A stretch of DNA of 36,063 nucleotides. Source: a virus. Where the stretch lies: IMG/VR virus record IMGVR_UViG_3300047327_000021, positions 1 to 36,063 of that record. The stretch is one strand, 5' to 3'. The translations under genes and the position numbers were made by a program. Shown here in pieces: positions 29,327 through 35,869 of this stretch. Every line of letters begins with the position of its first letter. Position 1 is the stretch's first letter. The notes below the pieces were generated by a model that saw nothing but the letters and a program-made list of their open reading frames with translations, had not been told where the DNA came from and ran no database searches.

Positions 29327-30000
29327 CCATCCGGTATTTTCCCGAACTCGTGCAGGGCACAGATGAATGGCTATCGGCACGCTGCGGCCTTCTTACCGCT
29401 TCGGAAATGAAGCTGATTTTGACGCCGACGCTTAAAGCAGCATCGAACGACAAAGAGCGCGCGCACCTGTTCGAGCTTCTTGCCCAACGCGAGACGCGAT
29501 TTGTCGAGCCGCAATACGTCAGCTTCGACATGGAGCGCGGCAAAGAAGACGAGATCGAGGCCCGCGCGCTCTACAGCCGGCATTACGCGCCCGTGACGGA
29601 AATGGGTTTCGTTACGAATGACCGATGGGGCTTCACCATAGGTTATTCGCCGGATGGCCTAGTGGGCGACGAGGGCGCGATTGAGGCCAAGAGCCGCAAG
29701 GCAAAATATCAGGTCGAAACCATCCTCGGCCTGACTGTGCCAGATGAATACCTGCTGCAATGTCAAACCGGCCTCCTCGTGTCGGAGCGGCAGTGGATTG
29801 ATTTCATCAGCTACAGCGGCGGCCTGCCCATGATCGTGTTGCGCGTGTGGCCGGACGAGAAGGTGGAGAACGCCATCATCGAGGCGGCCGGCGCTTTCGA
29901 GGAGCGCCTGGCCGCCAAACGTGCGCGATACTTGGAAATCACCAACGGCGGCGGCCGATTGCTGCCGACCATCCGCAAAGAACCCGTGGAGCTTTACTAA
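29323..30000 (+). CDS. YqaJ/lambda-type 5'-3' exonuclease
   Basis: A 225-residue protein of the YqaJ viral recombinase family. Residues 10-28 (VQGTDEWLSARCGLLTAS) are the family start, residues 70-84 (MERGKEDEIEARALY) the helix with GxxxEEExR-like pattern, and Asp111 in SPDGLVG with Glu121-x-Lys123 in AIEAKSR form the metal-binding D-(E/Q)xK centre; Tyr143 and Gln146/Gln148 fit the YxxQ motif. It degrades one strand from DNA ends to leave 3' tails for annealing. The next gene overlaps by one base (TAATG) and is probably its partner. Confidence 0.8.
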   Translation: MTIRYFPELVQGTDEWLSARCGLLTASEMKLILTPTLKAASNDKERAHLFELLAQRETRFVEPQYVSFDMERGKEDEIEARALYSRHYAPVTEMGFVTNDRWGFTIGYSPDGLVGDEGAIEAKSRKAKYQVETILGLTVPDEYLLQCQTGLLVSERQWIDFISYSGGLPMIVLRVWPDEKVENAIIEAAGAFEERLAAKRARYLEITNGGGRLLPTIRKEPVELY

Positions 30001-30779
30001 TGTCCGATCTTTCCGCCGCAATCAAACCGAAGGCCGACCAGCTCACCGCCGACGATTTAATTCCCGGCCCGATCACCATTCAGATTACCCGCGTGGACGT
30101 GACCACGGGCGATCAGCCGGTCTCTGTCCACTTCGAAAATGACCACGGGAAACCCTGGCGCCCGTGCAAGACAATGGCCCGCGTGCTGGCCAACCTGTGG
30201 GGGCCGGACAGCTCCACCTTCACCGGCCGCGCCGTGACGCTCTACCGAGACCCAAAGGTGAAGTTTGGCGGGCTCGAGGTTGGCGGCATCCGCATCAGCC
30301 ACATGAGCCACATCGACGGGCCGCAAACCATGGCCTTGACCGTCACGCGCGGCAGCAAGAAGGCGCACAGCGTCAAGCCGCTGGGCAAACCTGCACAAGC
30401 CCCACAAAGAGCCGCGGCACCCGCACAGCAGCAGGCAGCACCAGCACCGGCCAAAGCTGCACCCGGGCCCGACAAAGCCGCCATCGGCACCGAGGGCTTG
30501 ATTAAGCGGTATGAGGCCGCGGCATCGCTTGCCGAGCTACACGCGATGACGAGAGACGAGGCGATTAAAAATCAGCGCGCCTGGCTGTTCCAGCACCGGC
30601 CCGAACTCGATGCGAAGCTGAAGGCCGCATACCTTGCCGCGCAGGAACGGTTGAGCGTGCCGCCGCCCGTTGAGGAAGAAGACGACTTCCCGGGCGTGGT
30701 GACGCGGGAAGATCCGGACCCGTTCGCCGTCGATGCGACCGTGGCGGGCTATGGGCAAGATACGCGGATGGCGGGTTGA
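30000..30779 (+). CDS. Recombination partner, possible ssDNA-binding or annealing protein
   Basis: A 259-residue protein overlapping the exonuclease gene by one base. Residues 1-125 form a compact domain (LTADDLIPGPITIQITRVDV, CKTMARVLANLWG, GRAVTLYRDPKVKFGGLEVG) seen beside YqaJ exonucleases in other phages (from memory). Residues 130-160 are an Ala/Pro/Gln-rich linker, and the C-terminal part ends acidic (EEEDDFPGVVTREDPDPFAV), like the acidic tails of ssDNA-binding proteins. It may coat or anneal the 3' tails made by the exonuclease. It does not show a clear RecT or Erf signature. Confidence 0.6.
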   Translation: MSDLSAAIKPKADQLTADDLIPGPITIQITRVDVTTGDQPVSVHFENDHGKPWRPCKTMARVLANLWGPDSSTFTGRAVTLYRDPKVKFGGLEVGGIRISHMSHIDGPQTMALTVTRGSKKAHSVKPLGKPAQAPQRAAAPAQQQAAPAPAKAAPGPDKAAIGTEGLIKRYEAAASLAELHAMTRDEAIKNQRAWLFQHRPELDAKLKAAYLAAQERLSVPPPVEEEDDFPGVVTREDPDPFAVDATVAGYGQDTRMAG

Positions 30780-30780
30780 T

Positions 30781-31152
30781 GTGACCGACCCCGCCGCATG
30801 GAGCATCGAGGAGGAGGCCCGCCGTCTGGGTATTTCGCTTCGCCACTTGGCCTGTCAGATGGCCAAGCACAAGCCGCCGATCTTGCGCGCCGGCCGCCGG
30901 GTGCTGTTCGATGCCGTCGCGCACCAAACTCTGATCGAGGCCATGCGATGCCCCGCACCCGCCAGCCCCCCGGCCTCCGCGTCGTCACCCGCAAAGGCAC
31001 CGCCACCTATTACCTCCGGGGAACGGTGCGCGGCATCCGCGTCTACGAAAGTGCTGGCACTACAGACGAAGCACTCGCCCACGAAGCCCGCGCGGCGCGG
31101 GAGGCGCAACTGTTCCGTGGTTCCGTTCACGGGTTCGCGACCGCCCGCGTAA
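30781..31152 (+). CDS. Excisionase-like DNA-binding protein
   Basis: A 123-residue frame from GTG 30781, two bases after the previous stop codon. The first about 55 residues (WSIEEEARRLGISLRHLACQ, then RAGRRVLFDAVAHQTLIEAM) are a winged-helix MerR/Xis-like fold, and the position directly before integrase fits excisionase. The rest of the frame overlaps the integrase start by 205 bases and is Pro/Ala/Ser-rich, so the functional part may be only the N-terminal half. It would bend attP/attL DNA and favour excision. Confidence 0.6.
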   Translation: MTDPAAWSIEEEARRLGISLRHLACQMAKHKPPILRAGRRVLFDAVAHQTLIEAMRCPAPASPPASASSPAKAPPPITSGERCAASASTKVLALQTKHSPTKPARRGRRNCSVVPFTGSRPPA

Positions 31153-32048
31153 GCTGGGCCGAGGCCGCGCTATCCTACCTCCAGGCCGAACCCCGCGCCC
31201 CGTCCACCCTGATCTTCGTTCAGCGCCTCACCCGGCATTTCGGCACCAAGGCGTGCCGCGACATTGACCAGGTTGCCATAGACGCCGCGTGCCGCGCCCT
31301 ATGCCGCCCGACCGCCAAGCCCGCGACCAAGCTCCGCAACGTGGTGGGACCGGCGCGCGCGGTGCTCCTGCACGCCTGCCGCCGCGGCTGGTGCGATGCC
31401 CCGCGCTTCGAGATCGCCCGCCCCAGCCCCGCCCGCACCGATTGGCTGACACCGGCCGAGGCGGAGGCCATGATCGCGGCGGCCGAGCGGTGGACGAAGC
31501 ATGTCCGGCCGCTTCTCATCTTCCTGTTCTGCACCGGCGCGCGGATGGGCGAGGCCCTGGCCCTGACCTGGGATGACGTGGACCTGCGGCACGCTCGAGC
31601 GGTCCTGCGCGACACCAAGGGTGGCGGCGATAGGCTGCTGGACCTGCCGCCGCGGGCCGTGGCCGAGTTGGCGAACCTGCCCGGCCGCAAGGCCGAGGTC
31701 TTCCGCGCATGGGGTGGAGCCGCCTACCGCGCGACCAACGCCAGTCAGGGCGGCGCCTACGGGGGCCAGATCGCAAAGGCGTGGGCGACCTGCGCCAAGG
31801 CCGCCGGCATCCGGCGGCACGTCACCCCGCATCACGCCCGGCACACATGGGCAAGCTGGCACTATGCCGTGCACAAAGACCTGTTGCTCCTCCGCCGCGA
31901 TGGCGGATGGGCCAAGGTGGACATGGCCGAGCGGTATGCACACCTGACGCCGCCCGGCTTGGCGCCCGAGATAGTCCGGTTTTGGGGCGTGTCTGCGTGT
32001 GCACAGATGGTGCAGACCGATTTCCAAGCGGCAAAAAAGGAGGGCTAA
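30948..32048 (+). CDS. int: Tyrosine-type site-specific integrase
   Basis: A 366-residue tyrosine recombinase starting at ATG 30948; upstream in-frame starts lie in the excisionase gene. The N-terminal about 60 residues form an arm-binding-like domain (KGTATYYLRGTVRGIRVYES), residues 70-150 a core-binding SAM-like domain, and the catalytic domain shows Arg199 (CTGARMGEALALTWDDV), Lys224 (DTKGGGDRLLDL), His295-x-x-Arg298 (TPHHARHTWASW), Trp321 and the nucleophile Tyr330 (AERYAHLTP). The full catalytic set is present. The gene ends 39 bases before the tRNA-derived attP core, the usual arrangement. Confidence 0.9.
   Translation: MPRTRQPPGLRVVTRKGTATYYLRGTVRGIRVYESAGTTDEALAHEARAAREAQLFRGSVHGFATARVSWAEAALSYLQAEPRAPSTLIFVQRLTRHFGTKACRDIDQVAIDAACRALCRPTAKPATKLRNVVGPARAVLLHACRRGWCDAPRFEIARPSPARTDWLTPAEAEAMIAAAERWTKHVRPLLIFLFCTGARMGEALALTWDDVDLRHARAVLRDTKGGGDRLLDLPPRAVAELANLPGRKAEVFRAWGGAAYRATNASQGGAYGGQIAKAWATCAKAAGIRRHVTPHHARHTWASWHYAVHKDLLLLRRDGGWAKVDMAERYAHLTPPGLAPEIVRFWGVSACAQMVQTDFQAAKKEG
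31999..32015. repeat. 17-bp direct repeat left of attP, possible integrase arm site
   Basis: GTGCACAGATGGTGCAG is identical to 32220-32236. The repeat also contains a dyad, TGCAC-five bases-GTGCA. The two copies lie about 105 and 116 bp from the middle of the attP core, one on each side. This copy lies inside the 3' end of the integrase gene. Confidence 0.6.
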
Positions 32049-32087
32049 ACCTATGGCAATATTGCTGAACTTCCCGAGTTCCTATAG

Positions 32088-32136
32088 TCCCTTGGTAAGG
32101 GAGAGGTCGAGAGTTCAATCCCCTCCAGCAGCACCA
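32088..32136 (+). other. attP core: 3' half of tRNA-Thr(GGT)
   Basis: The sequence runs through an anticodon stem-loop with TTGGTAA at 32092-32098 (anticodon GGT, 32094-32096), the variable AGGTC, a T-arm with TTCAATC and an acceptor end CAGCAGC-A-CCA (32126-32136). No matching D-arm or 5' acceptor strand precedes it, so it is a tRNA fragment and not a functional gene. Phages that integrate into tRNA genes carry this kind of 3' half to restore the host gene. The T stem has one A-C mismatch. Confidence 0.75.
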
Positions 32137-32186
32137 TTCTTCAGGCACTTAGCGACCGGGCGGCACCTGCACGAACCCGGAACGCT

Positions 32187-32217
32187 GCACCGGAATGCAC
32201 CGCGCGGCACCGGAATG
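32187..32217. repeat. Two direct repeats GCACCGGAATG, 20 bp apart
   Basis: Perfect 11-base copies at 32187-32197 and 32207-32217, starting 20 bp apart, about two helical turns. They lie between the attP core and the right-hand 17-bp repeat and may be accessory protein sites. Confidence 0.5.
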
Positions 32218-32219
32218 TG

Positions 32220-32236
32220 GTGCACAGATGGTGCAG
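32220..32236. repeat. 17-bp direct repeat right of attP, possible integrase arm site
   Basis: Identical to 31999-32015; see there. This copy lies in non-coding DNA, so its identity to the copy inside the integrase gene is not due to shared coding sequence. Confidence 0.6.
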
Positions 32237-32402
32237 GGTGTTCGCGAGTCGTTAACGATGGCGGCGCCGGTCCCCTGCTATGAGTGGCCGGCATGTGCGG
32301 CGCGGTGGGGTTCTCCGCCGGGCTGGCGGCGGGCTTGGCGGTGGCCTTTGGAGCCGGGTGGAGCCCGTAAGAGAGCGAGCCGGGGTTTAAGGGCTAGACG
32401 CC

Positions 32403-33275
32403 TCACGCCGCCATATCGCATGGCAACGTCGGCTCATTGATATCAAACGGCAGGCACCCTTGGTCGCGCACCGTGCGCGCCATGGTGGCGTAATCCTCGC
32501 GGTCGGCGCGAAAGTTCGCGCCCCGTCCGGCGCCGCGCGGAACGGCCTCTTGAGCAGTCCACCAAGCCATGCGGTCAGGGTGATCCTTCCACATGCGTTC
32601 CAGCGCCGCCCTGTTTTTCAGAAAGCAGCCATCGCAGTTGCCCTCCCAAGGGCCGGCGAGGCGCAGATCAAACGGATGCCGCTTCCAGAAGGCGAACACC
32701 TCGGCCTGATCCACCCCAGCTTCGGACAGCGGTAAAGCGTTGTGCCAGCGATCTTTTTTGGTGCGCTCGTGGTCAAGCGCCCGCTCTACGCGCTTAGGTT
32801 CGTCAGCCCGCAAGCCGACGATGCTTGTCCAATGCTCCCACCCCAGGCCGCGCAGGTAGCGTTTGGTCGTGCGTATCTTGGCCTCAATGGTGCAAAACCG
32901 CGCAACGGGGTTAGGCAGCACGGCCTTCGATGCGAACAGCGCCGTCAGCGGTTCTCCGTTGCGGCTGGCGCTATTGTAGTTGACCACGACGCAGATCGGG
33001 CCTGCCGGGCCACGCGCATATTCTAACCAAACAATCGGCGCGTTCCACCGGGCGCCGCATTCACGCACAAAATCCAGCGTGGCGGGCATTTCCCTTCCAG
33101 TGTTTGCAAAACACACCAACACGTCATCCGGCAATGTTTCGCCGTGCGCCTGTAGAATGCGCCACAGCATATAGCCGCTTGTGCGACCGCCGCTGAAATT
33201 TACGACAGCGGGGCCAGTGATGCGGAAGGGATCATGGGTGGAGATTTGTTTCACCTTTCGGGGTTTAAGGGGCAA
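32403..33275 (-). CDS. PAPS reductase-like ATP pyrophosphatase
   Basis: A 290-residue protein of the adenine nucleotide alpha hydrolase/PAPS reductase superfamily. The PP-loop SGGRTSG lies at about residues 28-34 (VVNFSGGRTSGYMLW), followed by FANTGREMPATLDFVRECG, a phrase typical of these phage enzymes, then RFCTIEAKIRT, GLRADEPKRV and a Cys pair in NCDGCFLKN. Such enzymes bind ATP or PAPS and activate or reduce sulfur, and related ones act in DNA phosphorothioation and tRNA thiolation. The substrate here is unknown. The start is uncertain: TTG at 33275 directly follows the methyltransferase stop; GTG 33254 is an alternative. Third gene of its operon. Confidence 0.7.
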   Translation of the reverse strand: MPLKPRKVKQISTHDPFRITGPAVVNFSGGRTSGYMLWRILQAHGETLPDDVLVCFANTGREMPATLDFVRECGARWNAPIVWLEYARGPAGPICVVVNYNSASRNGEPLTALFASKAVLPNPVARFCTIEAKIRTTKRYLRGLGWEHWTSIVGLRADEPKRVERALDHERTKKDRWHNALPLSEAGVDQAEVFAFWKRHPFDLRLAGPWEGNCDGCFLKNRAALERMWKDHPDRMAWWTAQEAVPRGAGRGANFRADREDYATMARTVRDQGCLPFDINEPTLPCDMAA

Positions 33276-33899
33276 TCAGCGAACCCACCGGGCAACCAGC
33301 AGGTAAGAGTGATTCTTGCGAGCGTGGTGCTGCGCCTTGTGTCGCATAAGCGGGGTGACGGTCTGCCGCAACACGAACTCGTCCTCGATCCGAAACCCGA
33401 TCATCGGCAGCACGGTCATAAGCTGAACGTGCGTCATCTTCTGAACGTGGTCGGCCACCGCAGGCTGGCACTTGATGAACAAGACGCCTTGCCGACGCAG
33501 CACGCGCCTAGCCTCTAGGATGCCGGCCAGATAGAGCGCGATCACGTTCTCATGGCACATATTGCCGCCGTTGTCGGCGCGCGAAGTCTTGTAGCACTTC
33601 TCGACGCTGGCCTTCACGTTGCCGCCGCCGTTCATGTATGGCGGGTCGAACACCACGGCATCGAAGCTGCCTGCCTCATAGGGCAAGCGCGTAAAGTCCA
33701 CGCCGGTTTGCAAATCGGACGGGACAAGATCGTATGCGCCGACCGGAATATTCCGCCAGAACACGCCATTGCCATACGTCACGTCTGCCACGCGGGCACC
33801 AGGCTCGACATACAGGCCAAGAGCAATGGGGAACAGTTCGGCGTTCGTCCCCTCGTGGCAAGTCAGAACGGGCTTTTTCGGCTCGGCGGCATCAAACAT
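33276..33899 (-). CDS. DNA methyltransferase (DPPY type)
   Basis: A 207-residue protein from ATG 33899 with AGGAGG five bases upstream. SAM-binding motif I reads ADVTYGNGVFW (about residues 37-47) and the catalytic motif IV is VFDPPYMNGG (about 82-91), typical of N6-adenine or N4-cytosine methyltransferases. The order is motif I before motif IV and no separate target-recognition domain is visible, so specificity may be short or determined by a partner. No restriction gene is next to it. It overlaps the repeat-protein gene by 8 bases, and the PAPS-reductase-like gene follows directly. Confidence 0.75.
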   Translation of the reverse strand: MFDAAEPKKPVLTCHEGTNAELFPIALGLYVEPGARVADVTYGNGVFWRNIPVGAYDLVPSDLQTGVDFTRLPYEAGSFDAVVFDPPYMNGGGNVKASVEKCYKTSRADNGGNMCHENVIALYLAGILEARRVLRRQGVLFIKCQPAVADHVQKMTHVQLMTVLPMIGFRIEDEFVLRQTVTPLMRHKAQHHARKNHSYLLVARWVR

Positions 33900-34350
33900 A
33901 ATACCTCCTGTTGAACGTCCCACCGCCTCTAGCCGCCTCCGCGGCCGGCTTGATGTTAGGGCAGTTCCACACCAACACGTCGGTCGCGGCGGGCATGTCC
34001 GGCAGCGCGGTCAGGCCGGGGCAGTTCCACACCAACACGTCGGTCGCGGCGGGCATGTCCGGCAGCGCGGTCAGGCCGGGGCAGTTTTCCACCCGCACGT
34101 CGGTCGCGGCGGGCATGTCCGGCAGCGCGGTCAGGCCGGGGCAGTTTTCCACCCGCACGTCGGTCGCGGCTGGCAGGTCTGGCAGCGCGGTCAGGCCGGG
34201 GCAGTTCCACACCCGCACGTCGGTCGCGGCTGGCAGGTCTGGCAGCGCGGTCAGGCCGGGGCAGTTCCACACCCTCACGTCGGTCGCGGCGCCCGCTTCG
34301 GCAAAAAAAGTTTCTTGGGAAACAGCTACTTTATTGATGTAAAACGCCAT
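33892..34350 (-). CDS. Leucine-rich-type 20-residue tandem repeat protein
   Basis: A 152-residue protein from ATG 34350 with AGGAG upstream. After a 20-residue head (MAFYINKVAVSQETFFAEAG), the sequence repeats every 20 residues: AATDVRVWNCPGLTALPDLP. Six copies of AATDVxVxNC are seen, five followed by the complete PGLTALPD(L/M)P part. The pattern V-x-V-x-N-C-x-x-L-x-x-L-P matches cysteine-containing leucine-rich repeats (L-x-L-x-x-C-x-x-L-x-x-L-P). Differences are limited to a few positions: W/E, R/L and L/M. It probably folds into a small solenoid for binding a partner. Function unknown; first gene of an operon with a methyltransferase and a PAPS-reductase-like enzyme. Confidence 0.75.
   Translation of the reverse strand: MAFYINKVAVSQETFFAEAGAATDVRVWNCPGLTALPDLPAATDVRVWNCPGLTALPDLPAATDVRVENCPGLTALPDMPAATDVRVENCPGLTALPDMPAATDVLVWNCPGLTALPDMPAATDVLVWNCPNIKPAAEAARGGGTFNRRYYV
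33961..34290. repeat. 60-bp tandem repeat, 5.5 copies
   Basis: Copies start at 33961, 34021, 34081, 34141 and 34201, with a half copy at 34261-34290. The first two are identical over 60 bp; the others differ at few bases, mostly where the encoded W/E, R/L and L/M differ. It codes for the repeat protein. Such close copies allow gain or loss of whole repeats by recombination without frameshift. Confidence 0.95.
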
Positions 34351-34387
34351 CTTTACGCTCCTGAGTTGGGGTTTCTGTGTGCCGCCA

Positions 34388-34416
34388 GTTATACGCCTAC
34401 GCTGTAATACAGTCAA
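34388..34416 (-). promoter_or_regulatory. Promoter of the repeat-methyltransferase operon with a palindrome in its spacer
   Basis: Minus-strand TTGACT (34416-34411), 17-base spacer, TATAAC (34393-34388). A perfect 11-base palindrome CTGTAATACAG (34402-34412) covers the -35 edge and spacer, suggesting an operator. The first gene starts 38 bases after the -10. Confidence 0.65.
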
Positions 34417-34459
34417 CGACAATGTTTGACACGCGGCGCGGTTTGTGCGACAAAGCGGC

Positions 34460-34666
34460 ATGAGCTACACCGCCCCAATGACCAAAAAGCCGCCGCTAGG
34501 CATCCGCTTTGAGCCGTATGAGCAGGACGCCCTAGAGGCAGCCGCCAAGGCAGACGACAGGCCAACCAGCGCGCTTGGCCGGAAGATCATTCTGGATTGG
34601 CTGCGCGCGAACGGGTGGCTTGGCGACGGCCCCGCTTTAGGCCCCAAACCTCCGAGCGCGGTATGA
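34460..34666 (+). CDS. Small ribbon-helix-helix-like regulator
   Basis: A 68-residue protein from ATG 34460 (ATG 34478 is an alternative). The region PPLGIRFEPYEQDALEAAAK followed by DDRPTSALGRKIILDWL fits a ribbon-helix-helix DNA-binding fold: a short strand and two helices. It is divergent from the repeat-protein operon, whose promoter holds a palindrome, so it may control that operon. A TTGACA at 34426-34431 with a weak GACAAA 17 bases on may be its promoter. The serine recombinase follows 6 bases later. Confidence 0.6.
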   Translation: MSYTAPMTKKPPLGIRFEPYEQDALEAAAKADDRPTSALGRKIILDWLRANGWLGDGPALGPKPPSAV

Positions 34667-34672
34667 AAGCCA

Positions 34673-35296
34673 ATGGCACCGACCGAGCCTGCCAAGCCCT
34701 TCCTCGTCGGTTATGCCCGCGTCTCGATGGAGGACCAGGACAACGCCCGGCAGATCGAGGAGCTAACCCGCTACGGCGTGGACCCGCGCGACATCCACAA
34801 GGACAAGGCGAGCGGCCGCACGATGGACCGTCCCGGCTGGCGGGACCTGTGGCGGGACATACGCGAGGGCGACGTGGTGGTGATCCTGTCGCTGGATCGG
34901 CTTGGCCGGGACGTGCTTCAGATCCTTCAGACCGTCGAAGCCATGAAGGCTCGCGGCGTCGAACTGCACGTCATCAACGGCGGCTTCGACACGCAGACGC
35001 CCGTGGGCCGGTTCACGTTCAACATCATGGCGGCGATGGCGCAGTTCGAGCGGGAGCTGATCCACGAACGGACGATGCACGGGCTGGCCAAGGCCAGGGA
35101 GCGCGGCGTCATCGGCGGCCGGCCGGTCACGATCACGGCCAAGATCATCGAGGATTGCCTACAGCGCCAGGCCAAGGGCGAGAGCGTCCGCCAGGTGGCC
35201 GAGAGCCACAAGGTCAGCATGGGCGGGCTGAAGAAGGCTTTGGACCGGCATCACAAGCGCAAGCGCATGGAGGACACTGAGAATGGCCGACACTGA
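34673..35296 (+). CDS. Serine recombinase (resolvase/invertase family)
   Basis: A 207-residue protein. Residues 12-18 (VGYARVS) hold the catalytic Ser18, followed by the resolvase pattern DRPGWRDLWRDIREGDVVVI, SLDRLGRD, and FTFNIMAAMAQFERELIHER (the E helix), then a C-terminal helix-turn-helix (KGESVRQVAESHKVSMGGLK). Length and domains match Hin/Tn3-type small serine recombinases. The target is unknown; no inverted repeat pair for an invertible segment was found by eye. It is cotranscribed with the RHH-like gene and converges with the lysozyme gene. Confidence 0.85.
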   Translation: MAPTEPAKPFLVGYARVSMEDQDNARQIEELTRYGVDPRDIHKDKASGRTMDRPGWRDLWRDIREGDVVVILSLDRLGRDVLQILQTVEAMKARGVELHVINGGFDTQTPVGRFTFNIMAAMAQFERELIHERTMHGLAKARERGVIGGRPVTITAKIIEDCLQRQAKGESVRQVAESHKVSMGGLKKALDRHHKRKRMEDTENGRH

Positions 35297-35323
35297 GATC
35301 AAAACTAGCCGCGAAACCACCCC

Positions 35324-35869
35324 CTAAGCCTGCGCCAGCCACCCCGCCGCCAGCGCCGCATCCTCCGCAATCCGCCGATCCCAGCCGCCGGCGAACCGCG
35401 GCGCCGAACCCAGCCCATCGACAAATGCGCGATACGCCTGCGCAAAGGCATCGACCAGCTGCACCGGATCAGCCGCAGCAATGAGGCCCATGCTCACCGG
35501 CCCCAGCACGCCATCCTGCGCCGCCCCCACACACCCTTGCAGCACCCGCGCAGCTCGCCCGGCCCCCGACATTACCGCCGCTTCAAACGCCAGTAGATCG
35601 ACGCCCACGGGCAGCGCATCGCCCTTCACCGGGCACCAAGCGACCGCGTGAATGACCTCTTGCAGTTCTGATACCGGCGCGGTCTCGAGGTCGCGCAGCA
35701 CCGGCCACGGGTAGCCGTTCAGTCGCCGCCAAGCCGCAAAGGTGGCGAACGTGACGCCCCAGGCCGTGGCCCCGCCCGCATCGCCCGGCGTGACGTGATA
35801 GGGTTGCCCATCGTTCTCCGGCCGCCAGGTCGCGCCATTCAGGCAGCGCAGGAACCCCGCCTCGCTCAC
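35324..35869 (-). CDS. GH108-type lysozyme (endolysin)
   Basis: A 181-residue protein from GTG 35869, overlapping the previous stop by GTGA. The N-terminal half has the GH108 layout: a helix, a likely catalytic Glu18 in the RPENDG segment, then PGDAGGATAWGVTFATF, matching the usual E-G-G ... D-P-G-G-x-T-x-x-G-V-T pattern with a few more residues between Glu and the Gly pair. The C-terminal half (AARVLQGCVGAAQDGVLGP) is the matching peptidoglycan-binding part. It would cleave peptidoglycan at lysis. The family is clear; the catalytic Glu is inferred. No signal peptide is seen, so it needs a holin. Last gene of the late operon. Confidence 0.8.
   Translation of the reverse strand: MSEAGFLRCLNGATWRPENDGQPYHVTPGDAGGATAWGVTFATFAAWRRLNGYPWPVLRDLETAPVSELQEVIHAVAWCPVKGDALPVGVDLLAFEAAVMSGAGRAARVLQGCVGAAQDGVLGPVSMGLIAAADPVQLVDAFAQAYRAFVDGLGSAPRFAGGWDRRIAEDAALAAGWLAQA

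Larger units (their letters stand above)
32049..32402. other. Gene-free attachment region
   Basis: A 354-base gap between integrase and the PAPS-reductase-like gene. It holds the tRNA-Thr-derived attP core, one copy of a 17-bp flanking repeat, and a pair of 11-base direct repeats. No gene or clear terminator was seen. Confidence 0.6.

Noticed and set aside
32061-32136. Complete tRNA-Thr gene
   Set aside because: Only the part from the anticodon stem to CCA is present. No D-arm or 5' acceptor strand complementary to CAGCAGC precedes it.
31999-32236. Target-site duplications of an inserted element
   Set aside because: The repeats are 17 bp and flank the attP core symmetrically with no transposase between them; integrase arm sites explain them better.
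33961-34290. CRISPR array
   Set aside because: The 60-bp units are directly adjacent with no unique spacers and code for a regular 20-residue protein repeat.
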